From Lolium rigidum (lineage: Eukaryota; Streptophyta; Magnoliopsida; Poales; Poaceae), in contig NC_061514.1 in NCBI RefSeq assembly GCF_022539505.1, positions 339,806,644 to 339,870,643 on the forward strand: a stretch of DNA of 64,000 nt. Reading direction: 5' to 3'. The stretch's first letter is position 1. Every line of letters starts with the position of its first letter. The notes under the pieces were generated by a model. That model saw nothing but the letters and a program-made list of their open reading frames with translations, ran no database searches and was not told where the DNA came from. This document shows, in pieces, positions 1 to 9,870 of the stretch. A program made the translations under genes and the position numbers.

Positions 1-1489
1 TATGCAGCTTATTATCTACCTATTATCTATCCCTATTGTACTATACTTGATTGTTGGGCGCCCTTGATTTCTTAGATGTTTTTAGAGTGGACTGCATTCA
101 AACTAAAAAGAGTGAACCTACACACTAAAACCTAGACTAGATACAAACTAAAGTAGATGAACTAAAGAAAAAACCAAAACATCTTATATACATGCACGGA
201 GGGAGTACATATGAACCAAGATTGGTGAGATCATTAATATGGACCAGAGGGAGTACTAGATTTGCTGCCATATTGAGCAAAAAATGAGGACCAAAATGAA
301 GAAATAATTGAAGAAAGACAGAAATGGAAGCTTCTCTAGATTTGATAATAGTTTGGTGAAAAAAGACAGAGAGAAAAAGGGGAAAATGTGCTCTTAAAAA
401 GGGATATGCCAATTTGGATCGAGAGAGACAGAACCCAGCTCCTGCTCACGTACAACCAAACGCGGTCTCGTCCTGTCCCACACGGTCCCTTTCTACCAGC
501 ACCACGTGATGCGGCCCCACACGACACGGCCCCATATGTTAGCACGGAACGGTCAACTAAACGGGAATTCTATCGTCCGACCTCCTTCTGCGGGTTTCAG
601 ATAAGAGTCTGGGGAAAACTGAGAAAAAACTAAGAAGCTGAGGAAAACTGAGTACAACTAAAAAACCGAGGACACGAAAATAGAAAGCCCAAATTAGTTT
701 GATCCAGCGGTGGGGACCCGGAGGCTGGGCAGTTTGCAGCCTCCGGAGGATCCTCAGTGACGTTCTTTAATCATCATCAACAATCTGCAAACTACAAAGT
801 GGGAAAACGTGCATTCGAGCAAGGCTTGCGGCTGCTAGATGCCCCTTTGGGCTGCCACCGGGCCATTCGTGAACGCTAGAGAAAAATAGAATGGCAGCCA
901 CCAGGCCCGAATGGCAGCCCAGCGCCCTGCTTTCTCTTTTTGTTTCAACTATTTGTAGGCAATTGTGTGGAGTACTTCAGTATTGCCTATGTTTAGGCCG
1001 AATCCCCTCCCTGGCAATCGCTCGCTCGAGCGATCAGTTTCTGTCGGCGCGGAGCGCTCGCGCGAAAGCGACTCAATTCCCTTTTATCACGTAGTGTTTT
1101 AATTGTGTTCACACGTGTTCACACTAACAGCATTGTATTACTACTTTGCAAGTTGCATGCAGCCAAGAGTGTTCACACTGCATGCATGCACATGCACAGA
1201 GCATCTCATGGATTTGCATTTAATGAGCCAACTTTTCAGCACTCTTTCATAAGTTATTCAATGCATACACATAGCATCTCACTCTTTTTCTTCAGCACGA
1301 GGCAGACTCTCAATTCTCTTTTTGCAATTCCCTTTTGAGTTTTATTTTCGTACGGTAATTCATATTTAATGGGTTCTTTTCCAATTCCCTTTTTCGGGCC
1401 AGTGGTTTTTAAGGGGGAAAAATAACGGGTGGGAAGATCCACTTACAACTCAAATGAACTACCACTTGCTACTCAAATTAAGTACTGTT
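1..1489. other. Intergenic DNA with MITE remnants
   Basis: No gene is recognised. Around 91-270 there are two Stowaway-like ends (GGAGGGAGTAC near 208-218 and GAGGGAGTAC near 258-267), consistent with degraded MITEs, but no complete element with paired ends can be drawn. A GC-richer stretch near 840-1060 repeats a GGCAGCC-type motif and holds GCTCGCTCGAGCG. Small open frames here have no recognisable domain. Confidence 0.4.
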
Positions 1490-2105
1490 TTAAGTTGTAA
1501 GCTAACAAAACTTGCTAAAATATTTCTAAATAAAATTTACTTTTTAGGGTTGCTAGGTATTTATATTTACCGTTGATAAATAACGGGGCACCGGGTTGAT
1601 AACTTGTAAACAAAAAAAGAGTCGCTACATATTTTAAATTAAATTAAAAAAATTAGGGTTGATTTTTATTTATATTTACCATTGATAAATAGCGGGTCAC
1701 CGGGTTAATAGCTTGTAAACTAAAAGAGAGTCGCTAAAATATTCTAAATAAAATACTTTTTAGGGTTATTATTTATTTATATTTACCGTTGATAATAACG
1801 AGGCACCAGGTTGATAGCTTGTAAAATAAAAAAATGTTCGCTAAAATATTCTAAATGGAATACTTTTTAGGGTTGGTAGTTATTTATAATTACCATTGAT
1901 AAATAACGGGGCACCGGGTTGATAACTTGTAAACTAAAAAGAGTCGCCAAAATATTCAAAATAAAATTAGATTTTTAGGGTTGGTAGTTATTTATATTTA
2001 CTGTTGATAAATAACAGGACACCGGGTTGATAGCTTCTAAACAAAAAAAAATCGCTAAACTGTTTCAAATAAAATTAACTTTGGGGTTGATAATTTTATA
2101 TATTT
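1490..2105. repeat. AT-rich tandem array, about 108-bp period
   Basis: Five diverged units can be lined up on the block GGCACCGGGTTGATA, with copies near 1585, 1693, 1800, 1908 and 2016. Each unit carries TTTAGGGTTG, a stretch like AAAATATTCTAAATAAAAT, and TATTTACCGTTGATAAATA. Spacing is about 108-110 bp. There is no coding content. The origin is unknown; it may be the interior of a larger transposon. Confidence 0.75.
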
Positions 2106-2905
2106 ACCGTTGATCACTTAAGTACGGAGGGGTTGATTATTCAGATAGAGAGGGTTGATAACTTTTAGCCCGGAAAAAAGTTTCTCGAAACATATCAACA
2201 TGGGTGCTAGTTTTGAAGATCTCGTCGAGACGGATTTATTGGTGAAAGCGAATCTTAATTTGGAGTTGTTGTTTAAAAGATAAAACGTTTTGAATATACA
2301 AATTTGGAAAAGATTCCGCTGACATCAGCATATTCGTCTATTTGTGCATGCATGCAGAACTTTCACTCAATAGGCTGCACGAGGTTGATAATTTTATACA
2401 TTTAACGCTGATCACTCAAGTACGGAGGGGTTGATTATTCAGATAGAGAGGGTTGATAACTTTTAGCCCGAAAAAAAATTTCTCGAAACATATCAACATG
2501 GGTGCTAGTTTTGAAAATCTCGTCGAGACGGATTTATTGGTGAAAGCGGATCTTAATTTGGAGTTGTCGTTTGAAAGTTAAAACGTTTTGAATTTTCAAA
2601 TTTGGAAAAGATTCCGCTGACATCAGCAGATTCGTCTATTTGTGTTTGCATGCAGAACTTTCCCTCAATAGTCTACACCAGGTTGATAATTTTATATATT
2701 TGACGTTGATCACTCAAGTACGGAGGGGTTGATTATTCAAATAGAGAGGGTTGATAACTTTTAGCCAGAAAAAAAGTTTGTCGAAACATATTAACATGGG
2801 TGCTAGTTTTGAAGATCTCGTCGAGATGGATTTATTGGTGAAAGCGAATCTTAAATCGGAGTTGTCGTTTAAAAATTAAAACGTTTTAAACTTTCAAATT
2901 TGGAA
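2106..2905. repeat. Tandem array, about 298-bp period
   Basis: Three copies (the last partial) begin near 2110, 2407 and 2706 with GTTGATCACT(T/C)AAGTACGGAGG. They continue through GAGGGTTGATAACTTTTAG, CATGGGTGCTAGTTTTGAA and CTCGTCGAGA. The array follows directly after the 108-bp array and shares its GGTTGATAACTT core, so one may have grown from the other. No protein is evident. Confidence 0.8.
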
Positions 2906-3062
2906 GGATTGTTTCTTTTTACATGCATGCAAACGTACGGCAAGGAAAAACACGTTTACTTCTAATCCTGTCGGAAACCGATCGCTCGCTAATCTCCTGG
3001 CGATCGAGCGCCAGCTAGGGCAGCCCTGTTTAGGCGTGCTTGGCTGCACCGCCACAGTGGTA

Positions 3063-3358
3063 GGGCTCCTTTGATTTAAATGATAGGAAAAGCATAGGAA
3101 TAGGAAAGGTATAGGATTGGAATGGCATGTCTACTTGAAACCTATAGGAAGATGAAGTTTGTTTGATTGTAGCAAAGGAATTTTTCCATGAGGTATGAGC
3201 TAATGCTTTTTTCCTTTAGGAATTACACTATAAGATTCCTATAGGAATTTTTCCTATAGAATATGTTCCTATGAATCAAACAACATGTATAAGAATTTTT
3301 CCAATAGGAACTAAATCCTACACAATTCATATGCAAATCCTTTGAATCAAAGGAGCCC
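3063..3358. mobile_element. 296-bp MITE with GGGCTCCTTTGATT ends
   Basis: The left end GGGCTCCTTTGATT and right end AATCAAAGGAGCCC are perfect inverted repeats, flanked by GTA at 3060-3062 and 3359-3361. The interior is AT-rich and foldback-like (repeated CCTATAGGAATTTTTCC blocks) with no coding capacity. The 3-bp target duplication fits a PIF/Harbinger-like MITE, but the superfamily is inferred from TSD length only. Confidence 0.8.
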
Positions 3359-4049
3359 GTAATGTTTATATATCATTAACTTCTTCCACCGCTGTGTGCA
3401 TCAACTTCTATGTGAGATTCAGGTGCTGATGCACGCGCTTATAATCAGTCCAGTAGCCATGTGACATGAAGGTGAATCTCTGAGTTTGTTTATCTGTCAG
3501 TGCGACAATAATTATGTGTTTGGGAGTAATGCTTTTGAATCAGCCCTATTGGATACTTTGAATAGTTCGGCAAGCTTGCTAAGCATTCAATCTCCAGTTT
3601 ATATATAAGAACGGTTCAACTTTTCTATGCGCATCGCTTCAATTTTCTATCTGTAGGTGAAAAAATGGTGTTATTATTGTCAAATAATCTCCAAAAAAAT
3701 GTACCAGACTACATTTAAAATTTCAGGTTGAACGCAAGCTCTTTGTGTATCAGGAGTATCCTAGCTCATCGTTGAAGCTTCATGAAGGATCAGACAAGGC
3801 AAAAGAACTAGAACGGAAGTAAAGGGTAAAAACTATATAATTCTGTAGAATAGATTATCCATAATTTGCAACATAGCATAGGACCGATACACTGAAATCT
3901 CAAGCCAAAAAGTCCAGTTCATATAAAATAAACTCTGGCCAACCAAACACACTGATACAGTCACTTTGTAGCGTTTGTATAGCAAAGGTACCGAGGCGCG
4001 TCAAACTAGAACCCCGCCTCAACATACTGAAAAGAAATCATTCCTATGG
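3359..4049. other. 3' flank of the F-box gene (duplicated segment, copy 1)
   Basis: Non-coding. Several blocks match 9871-10735 in the same order, for example CCGCTGTGTG, GACATGAAGGT, AGATTATCCATA, CAGTTCATATAA and CGAGGCGC. It probably contains the 3' UTR of the F-box gene; the last part before the stop codon at 4050 is the best conserved. Confidence 0.6.
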
Positions 4050-5315
4050 TCATATGGAATATAGCATCTCATATTCTTCTTCTTCTAGCATCCAGTTCTG
4101 ACCACGATCTTCTTGCATCCCAAAGAAAGGGAGTGGGACAATGTTCTCCTGAAAGCGGAACGAAGTAATGTGCACGCGGTTGCCTTCGTGTACATTCCAC
4201 TCCATCTTTCCAAGAAGCTTGTCATTGATGTCACAATGTGAAATACCACTTGGATGCTCGATTAACAACTCACGCTCATTGAGTGCAACAATCTTACGTA
4301 TTATTCTAGCCGGTAAATAGCTCTGTGGTGGTGCCCCCACTGTCGATAGTTTAATACGGTGCCTAAGGGTCCAGACCTCGGCTTCGTAGTCATGCATAAC
4401 ATAAATATCTATGATGTCGCCATCGTGACGGCTGCACATAGCAAGAACACCATCCAGGTCCAGTAATGACATCCAAGGGTACTGACGGGGAGGACTTCGC
4501 ATCCACCGGAATGTCTCAACCACGGTGTCAAACATAAATATGTTGCTGAATTCAAAGCCAGTATAGTACCATTCGAAAAGCCAATGCAAATTGTCGTGGT
4601 TGAGGACCGGTGCATTTTTAGAATATGTGAGTCCATCCAGAAAATCGTGTTGCAATGGCGGTTGTCCAATTGTCCTCGACTCACTGGATCCAACTGCAAG
4701 GATGTGGAAATCAACCGTGGAAGTGAGAATATCAGCATCCCTTCTCCAAATAGAGTAGAGCACCCGGTATTCTCCAGATGCGCTATGTTGGTAGAAGCCA
4801 GCAATGAGAACTCGTACTGCTAGGCTATGTTCATCATCACAAAGCAGCGGTAGGGGAGCACGTTGGCGGGTACTTGGATAGCAGACGTCAAATAATCCAT
4901 TTTCACCATTGAACGATACTACAAGGAGTCCATCACATGCACCATGGATCACAAGGAGGCCATCATAGGCACCATAGATCACAGGTTTGTTAATATAGGG
5001 GCATCGGTCGGGATCCCAGAGAATGGTCCGCTGGTTGAGCTTGCGACTATCGGCACCTGTACTAGAGTCGCAAAATACAAAAAGGTGGCGTTCACACACT
5101 TCACCTTCATGCTTTATGAAGTCGATGACCGGAAGAGATGGTTGGTGTTTGTGGTGTGCGAGGAGGAAGTCGTTGGTGGAGGTAGCATGACGCCATGACT
5201 TGCGGACAGCACGACAGTGGAGGATATCTTCAGCCGGCAACCTAACGAGTATCTCTTTGATGATGACCGCCTCGGGCAAGTCCTCAAGGACAGTCTCACG
5301 ATTGATGCTCTGCAT
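4050..5315 (-). CDS. F-box protein
   Basis: Intact 421-codon frame. The N-terminal F-box spans about residues 10-55: DLPEAVIIKEILVRLP, then HCRAVRKSWRH and FLLAHH, which is the usual plant F-box pattern (LP..., EIL.RLP, C..V.K.W). The rest resembles the C-terminal region of grass F-box-associated proteins, with blocks such as DGLLVVS and GVLAMCSRHDGDIIDIYVM. F-box proteins bind SKP1 through the F-box and choose SCF ubiquitin-ligase substrates through the C-terminus; the substrate here is unknown. The ATG at 5315 is the first in frame, and a good splice acceptor (TTTTTAG) lies 24 bases upstream, suggesting a 5'-UTR intron. The C-terminus is acidic (LEEEEYEM). No frameshift is seen. Confidence 0.85.
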   Translation of the reverse strand: MQSINRETVLEDLPEAVIIKEILVRLPAEDILHCRAVRKSWRHATSTNDFLLAHHKHQPSLPVIDFIKHEGEVCERHLFVFCDSSTGADSRKLNQRTILWDPDRCPYINKPVIYGAYDGLLVIHGACDGLLVVSFNGENGLFDVCYPSTRQRAPLPLLCDDEHSLAVRVLIAGFYQHSASGEYRVLYSIWRRDADILTSTVDFHILAVGSSESRTIGQPPLQHDFLDGLTYSKNAPVLNHDNLHWLFEWYYTGFEFSNIFMFDTVVETFRWMRSPPRQYPWMSLLDLDGVLAMCSRHDGDIIDIYVMHDYEAEVWTLRHRIKLSTVGAPPQSYLPARIIRKIVALNERELLIEHPSGISHCDINDKLLGKMEWNVHEGNRVHITSFRFQENIVPLPFFGMQEDRGQNWMLEEEEYEMLYSI

Positions 5316-5339
5316 GATGGCTGGTTGCTGGAGTTCCGT

Positions 5340-5898
5340 CTAAAAATATGTGATAGGTTAGTAAGGGTTTAAATTCTGAATATAATTTAACAGATATATT
5401 TATGGAAATTACAACACTTGTAGAAGTATTTAAATTTTGGTCAAATTATTGAAGGGGCAAATGACTTCAAGAGAAATTCAGACATAATTGAAAACATACA
5501 CAAATTCCTGCAAACGTTGGTTGGATCTGAGTAAAAAATAATGGAAAACTTGTGTCATTTGGTCGAACAGAGAACCAAATATCAAAAGTCAGGAATTTTT
5601 ACCATGCCAATGGATTCAACAACCCTCAGTGTGCACAACCAAGGTTAATAAGATTATTAGGCAAGGAAATAAGCTGGGAAAATAACACAGAAGTGGTTTA
5701 CCATTGTATGCATAGAGGAGGGAGATGGCAACAACAAATTGCTATGGCAGCATCCCAACAGCGGCGGCGTGAGCGCTTCCTGGCGTATCTGAAGAAAAAG
5801 TTGGGTTAGGATGGGTGGGGGGATTTTATTGCAAAAATTGCTAGGTGGAGAAGAACATCCCAAAGGAAACATGACAACATGGTCGCAAAGCCGCTCAC
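5340..5898 (-). other. Probable 5'-UTR intron of the F-box gene
   Basis: On the minus strand a strong donor, GTCGAG|GTGAGC (exon edge 5899), is followed 559 bases later by TATTTTTAG|ACGG (exon edge 5339), just before the start codon. Ends are GT-AG. The inferred upstream exon near 5899-5940 has no ATG, so it would be untranslated. An AT-rich CTTTTATATT lies near 5970-5980. The model is inferred from splice signals only. Confidence 0.5.
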
Positions 5899-5994
5899 CT
5901 CGACGAAGATGGCACTCCGATGAGAAATTGTGTGTGATTTGGTTCCCCAGTCGTGTGAGAAGGAGAGAAAAATATAAAAGGTGGTGTTATAAGA

Positions 5995-6784
5995 ATGAGA
6001 TTGAACGCTTGGATGCTGGTGCCAGTTATAGTGGCCGCAAATTTTATATGGGGAGTTATCATTAGTTTCCTTGTTATTGATCGATGTAATTCCTTCCGCG
6101 CTGGCGTTGCTTCATCTTCTACCATTTATTTTTCAAAAAGTATGGGACAATTGCTTACCTTTCACACATCAGGAAGGTAAATGTGCCTAATGTTAGCATG
6201 ACAACAATATAGATAAATAGTATATACTCAGAACAAAAACACGAAAATGAAAACATATGGGCTGGTCCAACTATACTACGGTTGAAAATCAACAAAAGGA
6301 AGGAAAGAAACATAGACTCAGTCCCGGTTAAAGGTAATGCATGTCTATCATGGTAAGGTTTTATTGTGTTGCCTCATCACATAAATCTATAATATCTATA
6401 AAGTTGATCATGTTATATTTATTTAATGTTTACAAAATACACATGAAAAGTCTCCACGTCATTCTAAAAAAGAAAAAAAAGTGCCCACGTCATCTGCCAG
6501 CCAGCCCCATGATCATGCATGCAGAAGTTTTTTTTCATGCGAAGTGCACGAAACCAAAATGTTTGCATGTTTCGCACATGCAGAATGTCCACGTCATTAG
6601 ATAGAAATTGCATGCACGAGTTTTTCTGCAACGGGCATGCAATCCGGTTTATGTTGTTTTTTTGCATATATGATGATCATTCTACGTTCGCCTGGCAACG
6701 CGCGGCGCTGGTATCAACAAGTTTGAATGACAAGGCCAGCCACCGACAGATTAATGTCTGAACCATGTTGGCTTGACGCCCTTA
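5995..6784. other. Intergenic DNA upstream of the F-box gene
   Basis: AT-rich, with several CATGCA blocks between 6515 and 6625. Short frames have no recognisable domain. Nothing else is supported. Confidence 0.4.
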
Positions 6785-6893
6785 GAGCATCTCCAGCCGT
6801 CTCCCCCAAAGCATCCCCAAAGGGATTTGGGGCGCGCCGGACCAAAAACCGTTCCAGCCGCGTCCCGTAAAGCCCATTTTTGTCTGGCGCGCC

Positions 6894-7058
6894 CAGTGGC
6901 GGATCTAGAAATTTTGCTTAGGGTGGGGCAACCAAAATAACTTGATGTATGTATGAGTTAGCTTTACTAGTTTTTTCTTATTTCTCACTAAAGTATGTGC
7001 TATGTGAAATGCTAGGGTGGGGCACGCCCCACCCTTACACAAGCTGGCTCCGCCACTG
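6894..7058. mobile_element. 165-bp hAT-type MITE nested in the Harbinger element
   Basis: Termini CAGTGGCGGA and TCCGCCACTG are inverted repeats, flanked by an exact 8-bp duplication GGCGCGCC (6886-6893 and 7059-7066). TIRs starting CAG and an 8-bp TSD fit the hAT superfamily. The interior has AGGGTGGGGC near each end and no coding frame. Confidence 0.88.
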
Positions 7059-7399
7059 GGCGCGCCCTGATACGGTGTCCGGCGCCCCGAGCCCGTCCCG
7101 TCCCACAGGGGACGCTCCGGGCACGCCGGACACAACGAAAAGCGAGGTGGGGACTGACGGGGCGTCAGCGGCACAGTTAATTTTAACCTAATCGTCGCCT
7201 ACCTCGCGACGGAAGTTATTCGCGCGCAGTGACACACGGCGGCATCTTTGCCTTAATGGCGACGGAGGGGCAGGCGAGACGTCTCGTCGGTGCTGCGCAG
7301 CCTCCACGCGTCGCCGGCGTTCGCACGCCACCGCCCGTTCCCGCGCTTTCTTCTCGCCTCTTATCGCCTGTTCCCGCGCTTTCTTCCCGACGCCGGCGT

Positions 7400-7408
7400 C
7401 TATAAAAG
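7400..7408 (+). promoter_or_regulatory. TATA box of the Harbinger-borne gene
   Basis: CTATAAAAG lies about 85-92 bases upstream of the ATG at 7493 in otherwise GC-rich DNA. The sequence and spacing fit a plant core promoter. Confidence 0.6.
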
Positions 7409-7492
7409 ATCTCCCGGCTCAATGGTAGCCACCACACCCCGCCGGCAACAAACACAGCCCTCGTCGCTCCACCGCCGTCTCCTCCACCACCA

Positions 7493-8426
7493 GTGGCAAT
7501 GGCGAACCGCCCCGGCGCTGGCCACTTCCCTCCACCGCCGTCTCCTCCACTTGCAGTCCCGGAAACGCAGGTCGACACCGACCCCGCGGCCCGGGAAGAG
7601 CGGTGGCGTGCACACCGTCAGCAGCGGCGGGAGGAAATGCAGCAGCAGGCCCGCCAGCAGCGGGAGGCGGCGGATCTAGTGGCGTTCTGCGCCCATGGCC
7701 CCGCTGCTGGCGAGGCCGCGGCAGCAGCAGCGTGGCACGAGCAGCAGTGCGACACCGTTGCGGCGTTTGACGCCTCGACGGGACAAGAGGCGCGACGGTG
7801 CCGGTACCGGGAGGAGATAGAGCAACGGTGGGCTGACGAGCGCTGGCGCCAGCGCGTTGAGCGGGATGGGATGTACCAAGATCGGCGGGAGTCGATCGAG
7901 CGCCAGCAGCAGCTGGCGGCGGAGGAGCGTCGGCAGCGGGAGGCGGCGCTGGCGGCGATCTGGGGGAGGCGGGAAGACCAGTTGGCGGCGGAGGCCGACG
8001 TGTTGGCGGCGGCGATGATGGAGGCGCCAACAGATGTGGAGGACGATACGCCAATGGAGGAGGAGGAGGCCGAGGCGGAGGAGACCGAGGTGGAGGACGA
8101 CGGCCGACGAGTTCGAGTGGTCCGACGACGACGGGCCGCACCCGGACGAGACGGCCGATCAGCAACGCGCGCTCGTCGAGTCCTTCGAGTCGGAGAAGAA
8201 GCTCCAGGACGACGCCCGTGCCCGCGAAGAGGCGCAGATTCTACGCGCCGTCGAGCTCTCTCTCCAGGCGGCGCAGCAGGGGAGGGCGGAGGAGGACGCG
8301 CGGCGGGAACGGAGCCGTCGGGCCACCGCCGAACGCAAGGAGAGGAGACGCGCGCAGGAGGAGCTGCGGCGTAGGGGAGGCGACGACGGGGCGGGGCCGT
8401 CGAACGCACCGCCGGGCGGTCAGTAG
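7493..8426 (+). pseudogene. Arg/Glu/Gln-rich coiled-coil protein in the Harbinger element (frameshifted)
   Basis: Unrecognised protein. The first frame from 7493 has a Pro-rich start, a long charged helix rich in RQQRREE and ERRQREAA, and an acidic stretch (MEEEEAEAEETEVEDD). Near 8095-8115 the natural reading moves to another frame, which gives DEFEWSDDDG, then a helix with EEAQILRAVELSLQ and ends PSNAPPGGQ at 8426. The last helix resembles a ubiquitin-interacting motif (acidic lead, Ala, Ser spaced as in E..L..A..LS), but this is only a pattern. Joined across the shift the product would be about 310 residues. No transposase signature (DDE) is visible. It could be the element's accessory protein or captured host sequence. 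In this copy the frame is broken by a one-base-type shift. Confidence 0.55.
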
Positions 8427-8842
8427 TCTAGGTTTAGATGAAATCTAGCCGTTTTCATTCAAACTTTGTAAAATATAATCAAAATTGAATGAAAACCTCT
8501 ATTTTCGTGCACCAATATTCATTTGGGGGCGGCGTTTGGGGGACGCGGCTGGGGAGCGACGTCCCCCAAAGGCGGCACGAACAAAACACGTCCCCCAAAC
8601 GTTCAATCCGGCGCGGTTTGGGGGACGCGGCTGGAGATGCTCTTATACACAAAATATACTTCTCCTTGGTTTTATTGGTAAACTTGGTACTGCAGCCTTG
8701 AAAATTTCCTTTCGTTGGGTATGTACATGGAGTCTAAGCTTTCCCCGACATAGATCTTAAGCTCCCAATGGACATAATATAAAAGCTCGGTTTAGTTATC
8801 TATTAAGCTTCCGACAATCCGACTGCTTGGAGCCACCATGTA

Positions 8843-9870
8843 GGGTGTGTTTGGTAGCCTGTGCCACTTCAGATTTTCTTTCTCACTTTAGATATCTGAC
8901 CTCATACAAGCTTATCTGAGATTTTGTAATGTGTTTGGTAGCCTGTATGTGCTGAGAGAAGCTGAACTGATACTTTGTTTGGTTGGCATGTATGGGTTGA
9001 GCTTGGCCCAAAAAATAAGCAATTACAGATAGGTCCTAACTGTTACACAAAGGACCCTAAATAAAACAAAAAAAAGCAATCGACTCCCTCATCTCCACCA
9101 CGCCCAGCTCGTTGCCGGCGGCGGACTGCGGGGCACCGGCGGTGGGCGGTGGCGCGCCGGCGCGACCTGCTGCCTATCGTCGGGGAGGAGCTCGCCGCCG
9201 CCGGCCGCCGGCGCGAGCCGCTGCCGCCCTGCTCCTGCTCGAGCTCGGATCGGACGAGTCAAAGTTGGGGAGGGATCCGTGGCGCGTGGCGAGGGAGCTC
9301 CGCTGGCCGGCATCGAGGCGGGGGCGGTCGAGGCGGGGGCGGCCGAGGCGGGGGCGGCCGAGGCGAGGCGCGGAGTAGAGCTCGGGTGCGGGCAGAGCTC
9401 GGGCGCGGCCATGGCTGCAGGCGGAGGAGGGCCGGAGCGGCAGGGGATACTGCCTCGTCCCCGTGGCCGCAGGCGGAGGAGGACCGGAGCGGGAGGAGGC
9501 ACCGCCTGCGTCGACGGCGGCGGGCCGGGGAGCGCCGGCGACGGCGGCGGGCCGGTGGGCGCGGGCGACGGCGACCTCCAGTTCTGCCCGATGCAAACAG
9601 AAGAGAAGGGGGGAAATGAGAGAGGAAAAACGTGGGGTTGGGGGTTTGGGGGTCTGCGGGGCTCTGCTACAGTGTTTTGCAGGTTGGGTTCAGCCTGGCC
9701 GGGTTGTGAAGCTCGATTTGAGCTTCTCATCCTGGCCTGGCTGAGAGCTGTTTTTGGTACGAGGTGGGCACCGCTGGGCTGACCCGACCCGGGCTAACAA
9801 ACAAGAAAAGGTGGCTTGGGCTTGGTTGAGATGAGATTTTCTGAGCTGAGCCGGTCTACCAAACACACCC
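8843..9870. mobile_element. 1.03-kb TIR element with GGGTGTGTTTGGTAG ends
   Basis: Left GGGTGTGTTTGGTAG and right CTACCAAACACACCC are 15-bp perfect inverted repeats, flanked by GTA at 8840-8842 and 9871-9873. The interior 9090-9730 is very GC-rich and low-complexity, with a tandem GAGGCGGGGGCGGCC motif near 9317-9365. Open frames on both strands look like by-products of composition. No transposase is seen. Confidence 0.75.

Larger units (their letters stand above)
6785..8642 (+). mobile_element. PIF/Harbinger-like DNA element carrying its own gene
   Basis: The left terminus GAGCATCTCCAGCCG (6785) and right terminus CGGCTGGAGATGCTC (to 8642) are perfect 15-bp inverted repeats, flanked by TTA at 6782-6784 and 8643-8645. 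This is the TWA-type target duplication of PIF/Harbinger. Subterminal CCCCCAAA/TTTGGGGG blocks occur on both sides. The 1858-bp element encodes no DDE transposase. It contains a TATA box and an Arg/Glu-rich coding frame, and was later hit by a hAT MITE (6894-7058). It is therefore a non-autonomous element that carries a gene. Confidence 0.88.

Noticed and set aside
1500..2100. Telomere-like TTTAGGG in the 108-bp array
   Set aside because: Only one TTTAGGG per unit and no tandem TTTAGGG run, so it is not an interstitial telomere.
5971..6180. Plus-strand TATAAAAG followed by a 61-codon hydrophobic frame
   Set aside because: No homologue is recognised, and the region is better explained as the leader/promoter of the minus-strand F-box gene.
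7419..8409. Minus-strand open frames opposite the Harbinger-borne gene (248 and 263 codons)
   Set aside because: They are shadows of the Arg/Glu-rich plus-strand frame, giving Pro/Arg/Ser low-complexity protein; the TATA box is on the plus strand.
9089..9782. Overlapping GC-rich open frames on both strands
   Set aside because: All frames are open because of high GC and GGCGGGGGC repeats inside a TIR element; none shows a domain or biased codon use.
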